Positions 32,039 through 41,334 are shown, counted from the first letter of the stretch. The stretch: 64,000 nucleotides of DNA from Archaeoglobus sp. JdFR-37 (GCA_002010215.1 MTMY01000047.1:1-64000), one strand, 5' to 3'. The notes: a model not told the origin generated them from the sequence alone. Made by a program: numbers and translations.

Positions 32039-33943
32039 ATGTCTATTGATAAATTACTCAGAGAGCTTAGGGAAAAAATAGAGCAGGCAGTGCCCAAGAA
32101 CATCAAGATCAAGAACATCGAGTTCGAAGGGCCTATGCTCATAATCTATGTGCAAAATCCGCAGGAGTTAGCAGAGAGTGGCGATGTGGTGAAAAAACTT
32201 GCTAAAGATCTCAGGAAGAGAATAATAATACGTCCGGACCCCAAGAGTCTGAAGCCTCCGCAGGAGGCCATGGAAATTATAAAGAAGATTGTGCCTGAAG
32301 ATGCCCAGATTACCAATTTCTTCTTCGATGAAGAGAATGGCGAGGTAATAATCGAGGCAGAAAAACCAGGGATAGTCATTGGAAAGCAAGGTGTAACCCT
32401 TAGAGAGATAATGAAGGCTGTTGGATGGAGCCCCAGAGTAGTCAGAACTCCATCAATCCGATCCAAGACCATAGAGAACATCAGGCAGTTTCTTCTTGCG
32501 TCAAGAGATGAACGTAAGGAGATAATGAAGAGGATAGGTGTTAGAATTCATCGAGGTATTATTCATGAGGATAAATGGGTCAGAGTAACTTTCCTTGGCG
32601 GATCGAGAGAAGTAGGGAGGAGTTGCTATCTCCTGCAGACTCCTGAGAGTAGAATACTCATCGATTGCGGAGTAAATGTGAGTAACATAAGTCAGCCACC
32701 CTATTTGTATATTCCTGAGGTGCAACCCTTAGACTCAATTGATGCTGTTGTCATCACCCATGCTCACCTTGATCACTGTGGACTTGTTCCGCTCCTCTAC
32801 AAATATGGCTATAAGGGTCCAATTTACCTAACACCGCCCACAAGGGACTTGATGGTCCTCCTTCAGCTTGACTTTATTGAAGTTGCAGGAAGAGAAGGCA
32901 GTGTGCCCTACGAATCAGCTACAATCCGTGAGGCTCTCAGACATACAATAACTCTTGACTATGGGGTTGTAACTGACATAGCTCCCGATATACGGCTTAC
33001 ATTCTACAATGCTGGTCACATTCTGGGTTCAGCCATCGCCCACTTCCACATCGGTGAGGGGCTTTACAATATAGCCTTTACCGGCGACTTCAAGTTTGAG
33101 AAGACTCGCCTCTTTGACAGAGCTGAAACAAGATTCCCCAGACTTGAAGCCCTGATAATGGAGGCCACCTATGGCGGGAGTGAGGACTTCCAGCCTTCAA
33201 GGAAAGAGGCAGAGGAGAAACTCATACAGGTTATAACCGATACCATAAACAGGGGAGGTAAGGTTCTAATTCCCACCTTTGCAGTGGGAAGAAGTCAGGA
33301 AGTCATGATCGTGCTGGAAGAGGCTATTAGGAGTGAAAAGCTTCCTGAGGTTCCGGTTTATCTTGACGGCATGATTTATGAAGCAACAGCCATTCACACA
33401 GCCTATCCTGAGTATTTGAATGCGAGTCTCAGAGATCTAATTTTCCATCATGGAATCAACCCCTTCATAAGCGATAGCTTCGTCAGGGTCGACTCGCCCT
33501 CAAAGAGGAGCGAGGTAATTGAAGACACCAGCCCGTCTATAATTCTGGCAACATCAGGTATGCTCAACGGCGGGCCGGTTATGGAATACTTCAGGACTCT
33601 CGCCCCCGATGAGAGGAATACAATCGTTTTCGTTGGCTATCAGGCTGAAGGAACGCTGGGCAGAAGGATTCAGAAGGGCTGGAAAGAGGTACCATTCCCG
33701 GTAAACGGGAAGAGGGAGGTCATCACGGTCAACATGAGCGTCGAGACGGTTGACGGCTTTTCAGGCCACTCTGACAGAAGACAGCTCATGAATTATGTTA
33801 GATCTCTCACCTCAAAGCCGGATAAGGTTATAACCATCCACGGTGACGAGAACAAGTGCATTGAGCTCGCCAGCGGGATATACAAGACCTACCGCATAGA
33901 AACGCGAGCCCCCATGAATCTGGAGACGGTGAGATTTGTATGA
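32039..33943 (+). CDS. fttA: FttA/aCPSF1 transcription termination ribonuclease
   Basis: The 634-residue protein carries two N-terminal KH-type domains (about 1-145, with GIVIGKQGVTLREI), a metallo-beta-lactamase domain with THAHLDHCGLVP and a beta-CASP domain (ATSGMLNGGPVMEYF, then SGHSDRRQL near the end). It is the archaeal CPSF73-like factor that cleaves nascent RNA and terminates transcription. Gene pair psmB-fttA and the 4-nt overlap with mobB suggest one transcription unit. Confidence 0.97.
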   Translation: MSIDKLLRELREKIEQAVPKNIKIKNIEFEGPMLIIYVQNPQELAESGDVVKKLAKDLRKRIIIRPDPKSLKPPQEAMEIIKKIVPEDAQITNFFFDEENGEVIIEAEKPGIVIGKQGVTLREIMKAVGWSPRVVRTPSIRSKTIENIRQFLLASRDERKEIMKRIGVRIHRGIIHEDKWVRVTFLGGSREVGRSCYLLQTPESRILIDCGVNVSNISQPPYLYIPEVQPLDSIDAVVITHAHLDHCGLVPLLYKYGYKGPIYLTPPTRDLMVLLQLDFIEVAGREGSVPYESATIREALRHTITLDYGVVTDIAPDIRLTFYNAGHILGSAIAHFHIGEGLYNIAFTGDFKFEKTRLFDRAETRFPRLEALIMEATYGGSEDFQPSRKEAEEKLIQVITDTINRGGKVLIPTFAVGRSQEVMIVLEEAIRSEKLPEVPVYLDGMIYEATAIHTAYPEYLNASLRDLIFHHGINPFISDSFVRVDSPSKRSEVIEDTSPSIILATSGMLNGGPVMEYFRTLAPDERNTIVFVGYQAEGTLGRRIQKGWKEVPFPVNGKREVITVNMSVETVDGFSGHSDRRQLMNYVRSLTSKPDKVITIHGDENKCIELASGIYKTYRIETRAPMNLETVRFV

Positions 33944-34416
33944 TTCTGAGTATCGTGGGCACTTCAGACAGCGGGAAAACAACGCTGATAACGAGGATTG
34001 TCCCGATACTGAAAAAGAAGGGCTTGAAAGTAGTAGTGGTGAAACACCACGCCCATGGGGATTTCGAGATAGATAAGGAGGGAAAGGATTCATGGAAGAT
34101 TTACAACAGCGGGGCGGACATACTCATCTCCTCTCCAGTAAAAATGGCATTTATCAGGCGTGCAGAGAATGACAATCTGGACTGGATTTACGAGAGATAT
34201 CTTAAAGATGATTACGATATAGTTCTGACGGAGGGCTTCAGCAGAGCCGGAAAGGACAGGATAGTTGTGGTGGATAAGGCAGAGAAGGTGGAACATTTCA
34301 AGCACGGCAGAATTCTGGCAGTTGTATGTGACGAGCCTATAGATGGTTACCCAACTTTCAGGCGTGATGATGTCGAGGAGATAGCCGAGTTTATATACAG
34401 GCTTGTCAGGGAATAA
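33940..34416 (+). CDS. mobB: MobB-like molybdopterin-guanine dinucleotide biosynthesis GTPase
   Basis: The 158-residue P-loop protein starts with ILSIVGTSDSGKTTLI (Walker A) and has VVKHHAHGDFEIDKEGKDS and DIVLTEGFSRAGKDRI, both typical of MobB. It assists insertion of the nucleotide tail of molybdenum or tungsten cofactor. It overlaps the end of fttA by 4 nt. This implies molybdo- or tungsto-enzymes in the host. Confidence 0.88.
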   Translation: MILSIVGTSDSGKTTLITRIVPILKKKGLKVVVVKHHAHGDFEIDKEGKDSWKIYNSGADILISSPVKMAFIRRAENDNLDWIYERYLKDDYDIVLTEGFSRAGKDRIVVVDKAEKVEHFKHGRILAVVCDEPIDGYPTFRRDDVEEIAEFIYRLVRE

Positions 34417-34463
34417 AATATATATTTCCGCATCTATCAGTTCTATCGGCTTATCAACCCCAA

Positions 34464-34537
34464 GCCGCCGTAGCTCAGCTGGTCGGAGCGGGTGACTCGT
34501 AATCACCAGGTCGCGGGTTCGAATCCCGCCGGCGGCT
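34464..34537 (+). tRNA. tRNA-Thr(CGT)
   Basis: The 74-nt gene folds as a cloverleaf: acceptor GCCGCCG/CGGCGGC with discriminator T, D arm with AGCTCAGCTGGTCGGAGC, anticodon stem GGTGA/TCACC around CTCGTAA (anticodon CGT), and T arm GCGGG-TTCGAAT-CCCGC. CCA is not encoded. It has no intron. T-rich sequence follows and probably terminates transcription. The next gene is an unusual nuclease on the opposite strand. Confidence 0.97.
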
Positions 34538-34645
34538 TGTATTATCTTATTTTAGGGATTGGAGAGGTATTTTTTGTGTTTTATTTATAATTTTCAGCCT
34601 CTATTGATTAAGAAGAACTTGAGACAACTACAACCATATTATTAG

Positions 34646-36145
34646 TCATCGGAGCTCCAAAAACTTAATCAACTCTTCTTTTAGTTCAGTTCTCTTCTGC
34701 TGAACTTCTGATTCCTCCTCAAGCAATTTGACAAACTCCTTCACGAGCCCGTCCAGAACTCTCCCCCAGATCTTGAAATAATCGTGCTTCAGGTGAATTG
34801 TAGTAACGCCAGTGGTGCTTTTCTTTCCCATCTTGACCAAATCAGGCTCCAGGACATGCAGAATATCATAAATGAGGGTTTGAAGCAGTATCTCATCCAT
34901 CTTGATAAAGCAAGCATCAGCGGTCCTTGCAGCAAACTCTCCAAACTTCTCCCTTAACTTCTGTTTAGCAAGCTCTGTCAGAGTCTCTATTCTGTTCTCA
35001 GCTTCATCAAAGAGCCTGTCTACATCTTCTTCTCTGATAATTTTCTCAGACTCAAACAGCGAACCAAGTAAGTCATGAGTCAGTATTGGATTCTGCCTGT
35101 ACATCTGCACAAGGTATACCAACGTTTGAGCTGGGAAGAAAGAGAGCTTGATTCCACCAGTCATGTGCCTGAACTGCAGAGCGTATTTTTCAATCTCATC
35201 GGGAAAGTCTGGGCCGACAACGACCATGTAGCGGACATAATCTCTGTAAACTCCCAACAGCTTCTCCTTAACCAAATCGATGCAGTAGGTTTTGAGCCTG
35301 ATCAAGTAATCAGGATTCCTGACTATGTAATCGTAGACTCCGCTTGCAGCAGTTTTACACTCCACAACCGTGATGTATGGTGGGGTTGCATGCGTCCCGA
35401 TTACCAAGAGATCCCACCCAGCCCCTGAAGTTCTGGTAATGGTATCAAACTCCAGTAGCTGGAAAGCCTGCTCCGTGAGGTCTTCAAAAACTTTCTCAGG
35501 TGGACTGTTGTATTTTTCTCTGGCAACTCTCGTATTCTGCCTCGAAATCTCAATGTAATCCTCAACAATCCGCTTCAAAGATCCTTCTATGTCCCTCCCG
35601 ACTGGTGTTAAAACTCCTTCTTCTTTCTTCCGCTCTTCTACGAGGTTCAGCAGAACATCCAGAACTTTACCTGTAATATGATTCAGACCCTCTGGATCCA
35701 CCAATCCTTGATAGACAACCTCGGCCAGAACAGCTGGATAGTGTTTGCAGAAGGGATAGCGCCCCTTCTTAACTTGGTAAACGTAATCAGCACATTTCTC
35801 ATCGCAAGAGTATGAGAAGTCATCCTTGCCAAGGTTAGAAATCTTAACTCTGTAGCCTGAAACATCCGCTATTATCATGTCCTCGCTGAAGTGCTCGATG
35901 CTGACTTTTTTCAGCAGAAAATGATCTCTTGCATCGTTAACCTTGGCTATCAGCTTATGTTCGATAAAAGAGCTTACGAGGTCTTCGAGCTCCTCTAAAC
36001 TCAAATCGCAAGTTTTTGCAATGTATTCGGCCAATTTGGCCTGACTTAGCCCAGAATAACCCTTAATTCCATGATTTTTACAGATTTCAATCAAATCATT
36101 TTTCGTCAGCTTTTTGAGAAGTGCAACTTTTTTCTTGATGGACAC
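34646..36145 (-). CDS. SAP/Rho-N-like, SWIM zinc finger and PD-(D/E)XK nuclease protein
   Basis: The 499-residue product is not a family I can name. Residues about 10-55 resemble a SAP/Rho-N DNA-binding unit (LTKNDLIEICKNHGI). Residues 114-135 form a SWIM-like zinc finger: Cys114, Cys118, Cys133 and His135 (CDEKC ... FCKH). Residues about 218-310 form a Mrr/RecB-type PD-(D/E)XK fold with FEDLTEQAFQLLEF, GAGWDLLVIG (Asp245) and VVECKTAAS (Glu262, Lys264). A long helical C-terminus follows. It should cut or process DNA; defence, repair and mobile-element roles are all possible. It is a single gene next to tRNA-Thr, starting with GTG at 36145. Confidence 0.7.
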   Translation of the reverse strand: MSIKKKVALLKKLTKNDLIEICKNHGIKGYSGLSQAKLAEYIAKTCDLSLEELEDLVSSFIEHKLIAKVNDARDHFLLKKVSIEHFSEDMIIADVSGYRVKISNLGKDDFSYSCDEKCADYVYQVKKGRYPFCKHYPAVLAEVVYQGLVDPEGLNHITGKVLDVLLNLVEERKKEEGVLTPVGRDIEGSLKRIVEDYIEISRQNTRVAREKYNSPPEKVFEDLTEQAFQLLEFDTITRTSGAGWDLLVIGTHATPPYITVVECKTAASGVYDYIVRNPDYLIRLKTYCIDLVKEKLLGVYRDYVRYMVVVGPDFPDEIEKYALQFRHMTGGIKLSFFPAQTLVYLVQMYRQNPILTHDLLGSLFESEKIIREEDVDRLFDEAENRIETLTELAKQKLREKFGEFAARTADACFIKMDEILLQTLIYDILHVLEPDLVKMGKKSTTGVTTIHLKHDYFKIWGRVLDGLVKEFVKLLEEESEVQQKRTELKEELIKFLELR

Positions 36146-36499
36146 AGAAAAATTGTTAAATTCAAAAAATAAAACTTTAACGATTCACAACACTACAATC
36201 TTATCCCCCACGGCTTTACGAATGTCTTACCATTGTCAGGAGGATAAAAGCTCTTGAGGTTGAATTTTATCTTGACAAGAAAATCAAGAGCCAAAAAACA
36301 TTTAGTTTTTGCGAGCTGATTGTTACAAAATAATTTATGAAATCCACTTTGACATCCAATAAATTTGGATTCTGAGAATAGATAGGATGTGGGGGGAGAG
36401 CCTATAAGAGAATTTGAGATTATCAGAACTTCTCTCCAATCTTCATCGCAAGTCCCCCACCCATTTCTTTTGCCAAAAACCCATCAATTGTTCAGACCT
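36146..36499. other. Noncoding region upstream of the nuclease and the regulator
   Basis: This 354-bp gap has no convincing gene. It contains an inverted repeat GCTCTTGA/TCAAGAGC (about 36251-36258 and 36284-36291). A minus-strand frame from about 36320 to TAG near 36196 reads ALDFLVKIKFNLKSFYPP and so on; it is a possible coding remnant but has no start and no recognised homology. Promoters for the genes on both sides must lie here. Confidence 0.4.
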
Positions 36500-36796
36500 A
36501 TGGAATCTTATAAAGTCAATCCGCAACATCCAACCACCCTTAAAGCTTTATTATCTGAAGTCAAAAACAACCCTATGAAAGGAATTTCACACCCTACAAA
36601 AATTAAGGTGCTGGAAACCCTCAAGGCCAATGAAGTTAGCATGGAGAAACTCTCAAAGCTAACCAGAATCCCAGCTGTGATGCTCAAGGGAGTGGTGGCT
36701 GAACTCAAAGCGGATGGCTATATCGAGGAGAAAGAAGGAGTGCTGAAAATTACGGATAGTGGAATTGAGGCAATTAACAGCCTTAAAGAATTCTGA
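36500..36796 (+). CDS. Winged-helix DNA-binding protein
   Basis: The 98-residue product has a helix-turn-helix: ISHPTKIKVLETLKANEVSM, followed by LSKLTRIPAVMLKGVVAELK and a wing DGYIEEKEGVLKITDSG. It is a compact archaeal winged-helix regulator. ATG 36500 is used; ATG 36575 (MKGISHPT) is a good alternative because TTTATTAT lies about 27-30 nt before it. It is 11 nt upstream of a radical SAM gene and may control it. Confidence 0.7.
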   Translation: MESYKVNPQHPTTLKALLSEVKNNPMKGISHPTKIKVLETLKANEVSMEKLSKLTRIPAVMLKGVVAELKADGYIEEKEGVLKITDSGIEAINSLKEF

Positions 36797-36807
36797 CAAT
36801 TCTGAGC

Positions 36808-37953
36808 ATGCTGAAGGAGTACGAAATCTCTGGTGAGAAAGTCTTCCTCATAAGGAATTTTGTTGAGGTCAGAATTCCCAAAGGCCATTATGAAAAGCTC
36901 ATTAGAAGGCATCCTAAGGAATACATTATCTCTCTGGCCGAACCTCGAAGAGTTCTGAGCCATGTCACCAAAAGGAATCTTGTTTTTGTAACAAAAGAAA
37001 GTGGAATTCCTCTTCTTGGTCATGCAGCCTTCGGACTTATTGACAGAGGAACGAACCTGATTCAGGTCAGGCCAGTTACTGGCTGCAACCTCAACTGCAT
37101 TTTCTGTAGTGTTGATGAGGGCAGAGAATCCAAGACGAGAGTAACCGATTATGTGGTAGAGCCGGATTACCTCGCTGCAGAGCTTGCTGAGCTTGCAGCA
37201 TTCAAAGGAAAAGGTGTTGAGGCACACATTGATGGGCAGGGGGAACCCTTAATTTATCCCTACATGGAAGAGCTGCTTTCTGCTATTTCTGAAATAAAGG
37301 AGATAGATGTTGTTTCAATCCAGACAAATGGTGTTGTGCTGAATGAGGAAAAAATTGAGATGCTGGAGAAGTATGTTACGAGAATAAACCTTTCGATAAG
37401 CACTCTCAATGCAGAAAAGGCTGAAAAGCTCTACGGGGTAAGATACCCTCTGGAGAAAGTTATGGAGAATGCCAGAATGATCGCCGAAAGCAAAATGGAC
37501 CTTCTGATTGCTCCGGTATGGGTTCCGGGTTTCAATGATGAGGAGATGGAGAGAATAATCCAGTTTGCTCTGGATATTGGTGCTGGGAAGAGACATCCGC
37601 CCCTTGGCATCCAGAAATACATTCCATACAAGACTGGGAGGAAGCTGAAGAAGGTGATATCCTTCCGGGATTTTTATGCGACTCTCAAAAAGTGGGAAGA
37701 AGAGTATGGTGTAAAGCTCGTCCTGAACCCAAAGGACTTTGGAATGGGGAAGAGGGAGCGTTATCCAAGTCCCATAAGGAAGGGTGAAGTTTACCGCAGT
37801 AGAATTCTGGCAGAGGGCAGAATGAGGGGTGAGATGATCGCTGCTGTTAAGGGAAGGGCTGTGACTGTTTTGACGAACAAAGGCATTGGAGAGGGTGTTA
37901 AATTCAGGATAATCCGGGATAAGGATGGTATTTACCTGGCTGAAGAGTTATAA
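36808..37953 (+). CDS. Radical SAM protein with C-terminal TRAM domain
   Basis: The 381-residue product has the radical SAM motif CNLNCIFC (about residues 95-102), an Asp/Gln-Gly-Glu region HIDGQGEPLIYP, and a C-terminal beta domain MRGEMIAAVKGRAVTVL resembling TRAM. The family is archaeal and its substrate is unknown to me; a tRNA or protein modification is plausible given the RNA-binding TRAM domain. Rossmann-like TIM-barrel hallmarks SISTLNAEKAEKLYG fit. It is preceded by a winged-helix gene. Confidence 0.8.
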   Translation: MLKEYEISGEKVFLIRNFVEVRIPKGHYEKLIRRHPKEYIISLAEPRRVLSHVTKRNLVFVTKESGIPLLGHAAFGLIDRGTNLIQVRPVTGCNLNCIFCSVDEGRESKTRVTDYVVEPDYLAAELAELAAFKGKGVEAHIDGQGEPLIYPYMEELLSAISEIKEIDVVSIQTNGVVLNEEKIEMLEKYVTRINLSISTLNAEKAEKLYGVRYPLEKVMENARMIAESKMDLLIAPVWVPGFNDEEMERIIQFALDIGAGKRHPPLGIQKYIPYKTGRKLKKVISFRDFYATLKKWEEEYGVKLVLNPKDFGMGKRERYPSPIRKGEVYRSRILAEGRMRGEMIAAVKGRAVTVLTNKGIGEGVKFRIIRDKDGIYLAEEL

Positions 37954-38000
37954 GGCGTAATGGGTGTAAAAGCGCGTAAAGGTACGGAGAGGTGTAAGGC

Positions 38001-38603
38001 TTGGAGGGCAAAGAAAGCAGAACATCAAAGCTGAAACACCTTGAATTTAAGGAGAAATTCCGAAGACGATTGGTGAAAGGAGAGAAGAAAGCCACAGTAC
38101 GGCTTTATACTTCACTTGAAGAAGGAGACAGAGTTTTGATTCATTGCGGGGGCGAGATACTGGGAGAAGGCATAATCGAGGAGGTTAAGCAGAAAACTCT
38201 GGATGAGCTGACAGAAGAGGATGCGAAGGCCGATGGCTTCAAATCCCTGGAAGAATTGCTTGGAGAAATTAGGCGTCTTTATGGAGATGTGGATAGGGTT
38301 CTCATTATACGCTTTTCCATGAAACCCTTCAGTCATGGAAAAAATCCTCATAACTTCTATTATGGTCAGGTAGACTTGAGAGAGATTGCAAAGCTTGGCC
38401 TCAAAAACCTTCAGCTTGAAGAGAAAGATAGGCAAATTCTTCAGCTCTTTCTGGAGACTGGCAGCATCATCAAAGCTGCAAAAAGACTGGGTGGGCTGAG
38501 AAAAAGGGGAATGATAAGGGAAGTGCTCAGGAAATGCTACAGAGAGCTGGTGATGAAGGGGATGGTGGATGACAAGCAGTTCAAAGAAAATGAAGAAAAA
38601 TGA
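38001..38603 (+). CDS. ASCH-domain protein with C-terminal helical/HTH region
   Basis: The 200-residue product has an ASCH fold in its first 115 residues (LEFKEKFRRRLVKGEKKATVR, then GDRVLIHCGGEILGEG and DELTEEDAKADGF). The rest, LGLKNLQLEEKDRQILQLFL and IIKAAKRLGGLRKRGMIREV, looks like a winged-helix or FIS-type helix-turn-helix. ASCH domains bind RNA or modified nucleosides. TTG 38001 is the open start; no better ATG is near. It lies between the radical SAM and adenylate kinase genes. Fusion of ASCH with HTH is uncommon. Confidence 0.7.
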   Translation: MEGKESRTSKLKHLEFKEKFRRRLVKGEKKATVRLYTSLEEGDRVLIHCGGEILGEGIIEEVKQKTLDELTEEDAKADGFKSLEELLGEIRRLYGDVDRVLIIRFSMKPFSHGKNPHNFYYGQVDLREIAKLGLKNLQLEEKDRQILQLFLETGSIIKAAKRLGGLRKRGMIREVLRKCYRELVMKGMVDDKQFKENEEK

Positions 38604-38637
38604 AAAAGTTTAAGACTGTTCATCTCTCACGCATAGC

Positions 38638-39291
38638 ATGAACCTGATTCTTCTCGGTGCTCCGGGAGCCGGAAAAGGGACGCAGGCCAAAAAAATCGTT
38701 GAGAAGTACGGAATTCCTCAGATTTCCACTGGAGACATGCTCAGGGAGGCTGTTGCTAAGGGTACTGAGCTTGGGAGGAAGGCGAAGGAATATATGGACA
38801 AGGGCGAACTCGTGCCGGATGAAGTGGTTATTGGGATAGTTAAGGAGAGGCTCAGCCAACCTGATTGTGAAAAGGGCTTCATTCTGGATGGTTTTCCAAG
38901 AACTCTTAAACAGGCAGAGGCTCTTGATATCATGCTTGAAGATCTGGGAAAGAAAATAGATGCCGTAATAAATGTTGATGTTCCTGAAGAGGAAATAATC
39001 AAGAGGATAGTTTATCGTAGAACCTGCAGAAACTGCGGGGCTGTCTACAACCTCATCTACAACCCACCGAAAGAGGATATGAAGTGTGACAAGTGCGGAG
39101 GAGAACTCTATCAGAGGGATGATGACAAGGAAGAGACGGTAAAAGCTAGGCTAAAGGTTTACAGAGAGCAGACAGAACCCCTGATTAACTATTATACCCA
39201 GAAAGGAATTTTATACAATGTTGATGGTACCAAAAACATTGATGAAGTATTCTCTGAGGTGGAGAAAATACTTTCAGCCATCACAGGCTGA
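38638..39291 (+). CDS. adk: Adenylate kinase (zinc-lid type)
   Basis: The 217-residue product has [15 protein letters not shown] (P-loop), [11 protein letters not shown] and a lid with two CxxC pairs (CRNCGAVYN ... [11 protein letters not shown]) able to bind zinc. It interconverts AMP, ADP and ATP. This is the bacterial-type enzyme seen in several archaea; the archaeal-specific Adk is shorter. Its 3' end overlaps a convergent hydrolase by 11 nt. Confidence 0.95.
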   Translation: MNLILLGAPGAGKGTQAKKIVEKYGIPQISTGDMLREAVAKGTELGRKAKEYMDKGELVPDEVVIGIVKERLSQPDCEKGFILDGFPRTLKQAEALDIMLEDLGKKIDAVINVDVPEEEIIKRIVYRRTCRNCGAVYNLIYNPPKEDMKCDKCGGELYQRDDDKEETVKARLKVYREQTEPLINYYTQKGILYNVDGTKNIDEVFSEVEKILSAITG

Positions 39292-40000
39292 TAACTTCCT
39301 GTGAAACACCTTTTTTCTCCTTTTTCATCCACTCGATAATTTTCTCAACTACAACTCTTTCCTGCCTGAGGAAATGGCTTCCATTTCTCACCTCAAGAAA
39401 TGTCTTTGGCTCGCTGGCTTTTTCGAAGAGCATTATCCCGTTCTCAAAGGGTACCACGTCATCTGATGTGCCGTGAACTATCAGAATTGGACATCTAACT
39501 TCCGAAATTCGCCTGATGGGTTCAAATTCTTTCATTTCATGCCTGAGCATTTTTTCAAAGCTTTCGAAATCGCTTAAACCCCTTAGAATCTCCTTGCTTT
39601 TTGCGTTCTCATAGATATTTTTGGCGTTTCTTATAGTATCAGCACAGCAAGGGGATGATGCTATCACCAAAGACTCAACGTTTTCTACCTCTGCTGCAAC
39701 GTTTGCAGCCACAACACCGCCCATGCTAAAGCCCACCAGATTAACGCTATTGAACTCACTGCATATGTTTTTGAGGTCCTCCACCCAGTTTTTTATAGAA
39801 AATTCACCATCGCTGAATCCAGTCCCAGAAAAATCGAATATCAGAGAATTTATCCCATTTAAAGCAAAAAATAGAGCCAGATCATTATAGCCTTTTTCAA
39901 CAACACTTCCTCTCTCAAAAGGCAAGCCATGACATAGTATAGTTATGTTCTCTATATGGAGTCTTGCGTAGTTTCTTCCTATTTTTGTGTCGAAGTGCAT
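39281..40000 (-). CDS. Alpha/beta hydrolase (lysophospholipase/acyl-hydrolase-like)
   Basis: The 239-residue protein has an N-terminal [10 protein letters not shown] oxyanion region, a [13 protein letters not shown] segment, elbow GFSMGG, acid Asp in GTSDDVVPF and His in [12 protein letters not shown]. This is a typical serine hydrolase with Ser about 97 in the elbow. Substrate not predictable. It lies 16 nt upstream of nothing on its strand; the regulator at 40017-40385 precedes it and may regulate it. Confidence 0.8.
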   Translation of the reverse strand: MHFDTKIGRNYARLHIENITILCHGLPFERGSVVEKGYNDLALFFALNGINSLIFDFSGTGFSDGEFSIKNWVEDLKNICSEFNSVNLVGFSMGGVVAANVAAEVENVESLVIASSPCCADTIRNAKNIYENAKSKEILRGLSDFESFEKMLRHEMKEFEPIRRISEVRCPILIVHGTSDDVVPFENGIMLFEKASEPKTFLEVRNGSHFLRQERVVVEKIIEWMKKEKKGVSQEVISL

Positions 40001-40016
40001 GTTTATTTATCTGAGT

Positions 40017-40385
40017 TTATTTCAGACCAACGAGCTCCTCCAGCTCCACAAGATCCTTTTCGACCCTTTTTATCTCATCTCTCTTCTTGGCGACGAGCTC
40101 CGCCACTATCTCCTTCAAATCCAGAGTAAGTTTGTAACTCTTGAGAGGTCTCCCTTTCCCCTTCTTCTTGAGTTCCCTCTCTTTTACCCATCCCCATTCT
40201 TTCAACTCTTTCATTGCTAGGCTAACTTCTGGTTGCCTGAGATTAGCAGCTCTTTCAATATCTCTTGAAATAGCTTCACCTGCTTTAGCGAGAAAAACTA
40301 CTACTTTTGCTATATTTCTGTTAAGCCCAGTTTCAGCAAGAAGATCAACCACTCTCTCCTCTCTATCGGTAAGCTCCTCAACCAT
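40017..40385 (-). CDS. Winged-helix transcriptional regulator
   Basis: The 122-residue product has an N-terminal MVEELTDREERVVDLLAETG, helix-turn-helix (AKAGEAISRDIERAANLRQP) and wing, then a coiled helix EIKRVEKDLVELEELVGLK. It resembles TrmB/MarR-like archaeal regulators. ATG 40385 is chosen from the SD-like GGGGTGTC; a longer in-frame start at 40442 is less supported. Effector is unknown; the downstream hydrolase may be a target. Confidence 0.75.
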   Translation of the reverse strand: MVEELTDREERVVDLLAETGLNRNIAKVVVFLAKAGEAISRDIERAANLRQPEVSLAMKELKEWGWVKERELKKKGKGRPLKSYKLTLDLKEIVAELVAKKRDEIKRVEKDLVELEELVGLK

Positions 40386-40442
40386 ATAATGACACCCCTG
40401 CAGATAGAAGTTATACAAAAAACTATATAAATATTTTTCCAT

Positions 40443-40664
40443 TTACCTTTTAGTCTAATAGAAATGCCCTGAAATAAAACAAATATAAATGGCTTTAAAT
40501 AGCTTACTCGGTAATGTTAACTCCTACAACTGTTATTTAAGTATCACATCCATTAATTATCCGGAAGTTAATTTCGGAATTTATGGAATCTGTCGGGGAT
40601 TTTGGAGTATGACCACCTATTACATTTCCAAAGTTTTTTAATCTAATCAAAGCAAGAAATTCCA
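40443..40664. promoter_or_regulatory. Intergenic region with divergent promoters
   Basis: The gap is AT-rich. A TATA-like TTTTTTAATC (40635-40643) is 26 nt upstream of ATG 40665 of the UMP kinase. Toward the left, TTTATATAG-like sequence near 40420-40430 (minus strand) could drive the regulator. No gene or ncRNA motif was found. Confidence 0.45.
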
Positions 40665-41330
40665 ATGAGGATTGTGTTATCTTTAGGTGGGTCTATGCTT
40701 ATACGAAATGCCTCTGGTGAGAGCCTGAGAAAGTATGCAGAGATTCTCAAAATGCTATCGGAGCAGCATGAACTCTTTGTCGTAACAGGTGGTGGAAGAA
40801 CTGCCAGAGAATATATTGGAATTGCCAGAGAGCTTGGAGCAGATGAAACTTTCTGTGATTATATTGGAATAGCCATCACCCGTATAAACGCCATGCTCCT
40901 AGCTGCAGCTCTGCGAAATGCTCCTAGAACGATACCCCAGGATTTTAGAGAAGCTCTGGAGCTATCGAGGAATTACAAGGTTGTAGTGATGGGAGGAACG
41001 TTTCCGGGACACACCACTGATGCAACTGCAGCACTGCTTGCAGAGTTTGTGTCAGCTGACATGCTTTTGATTGCCACTTCAGTGGATGGTGTATATTCAG
41101 ATGACCCTCAGAAGGATCATAAGGCGGTTAAATACGAGAGACTCAAACCATCCGAACTCGTCCAGATAGTTTCGAAAATAGTTTCGAAGGCTGGTAGCAG
41201 TAGTGTAGTAGATTTGCTTGCTGCGAAAATAATTGAGAGGAGTGGCATAAGAACCATTGTTTTCTACGGCACCCCTGAAAATATAGAGAAGGCCGTCAGG
41301 TTTGAAACGGGAACAGTGATCGAAAAATAA
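40665..41330 (+). CDS. pyrH: UMP kinase (archaeal PyrH)
   Basis: The 221-residue amino acid kinase-fold protein begins MRIVLSLGGSMLIRN, contains FVVTGGGRTAREYI and VMGGTFPGHTTDATAALLAE and TSVDGVYSDDPQKD. These are UMP kinase hallmarks; it phosphorylates UMP to UDP. The TATA box 26 nt upstream predicts a leaderless mRNA. Confidence 0.93.
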   Translation: MRIVLSLGGSMLIRNASGESLRKYAEILKMLSEQHELFVVTGGGRTAREYIGIARELGADETFCDYIGIAITRINAMLLAAALRNAPRTIPQDFREALELSRNYKVVVMGGTFPGHTTDATAALLAEFVSADMLLIATSVDGVYSDDPQKDHKAVKYERLKPSELVQIVSKIVSKAGSSSVVDLLAAKIIERSGIRTIVFYGTPENIEKAVRFETGTVIEK

Positions 41331-41334
41331 AGGC

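Noticed and set aside
36196-36330. Small minus-strand gene in the 354-bp gap
   Set aside because: The frame has no start codon and no recognisable family; it is noted only as a possible relic.
34464-36500. Integrated element with tRNA-Thr as attachment site
   Set aside because: I found no second copy of the tRNA 3' end near the nuclease gene and no integrase, so an insertion boundary is not supported.
40017-40442. Longer N-terminus for the winged-helix regulator
   Set aside because: The extra 19 residues would begin inside the AT-rich promoter and have no ribosome site.
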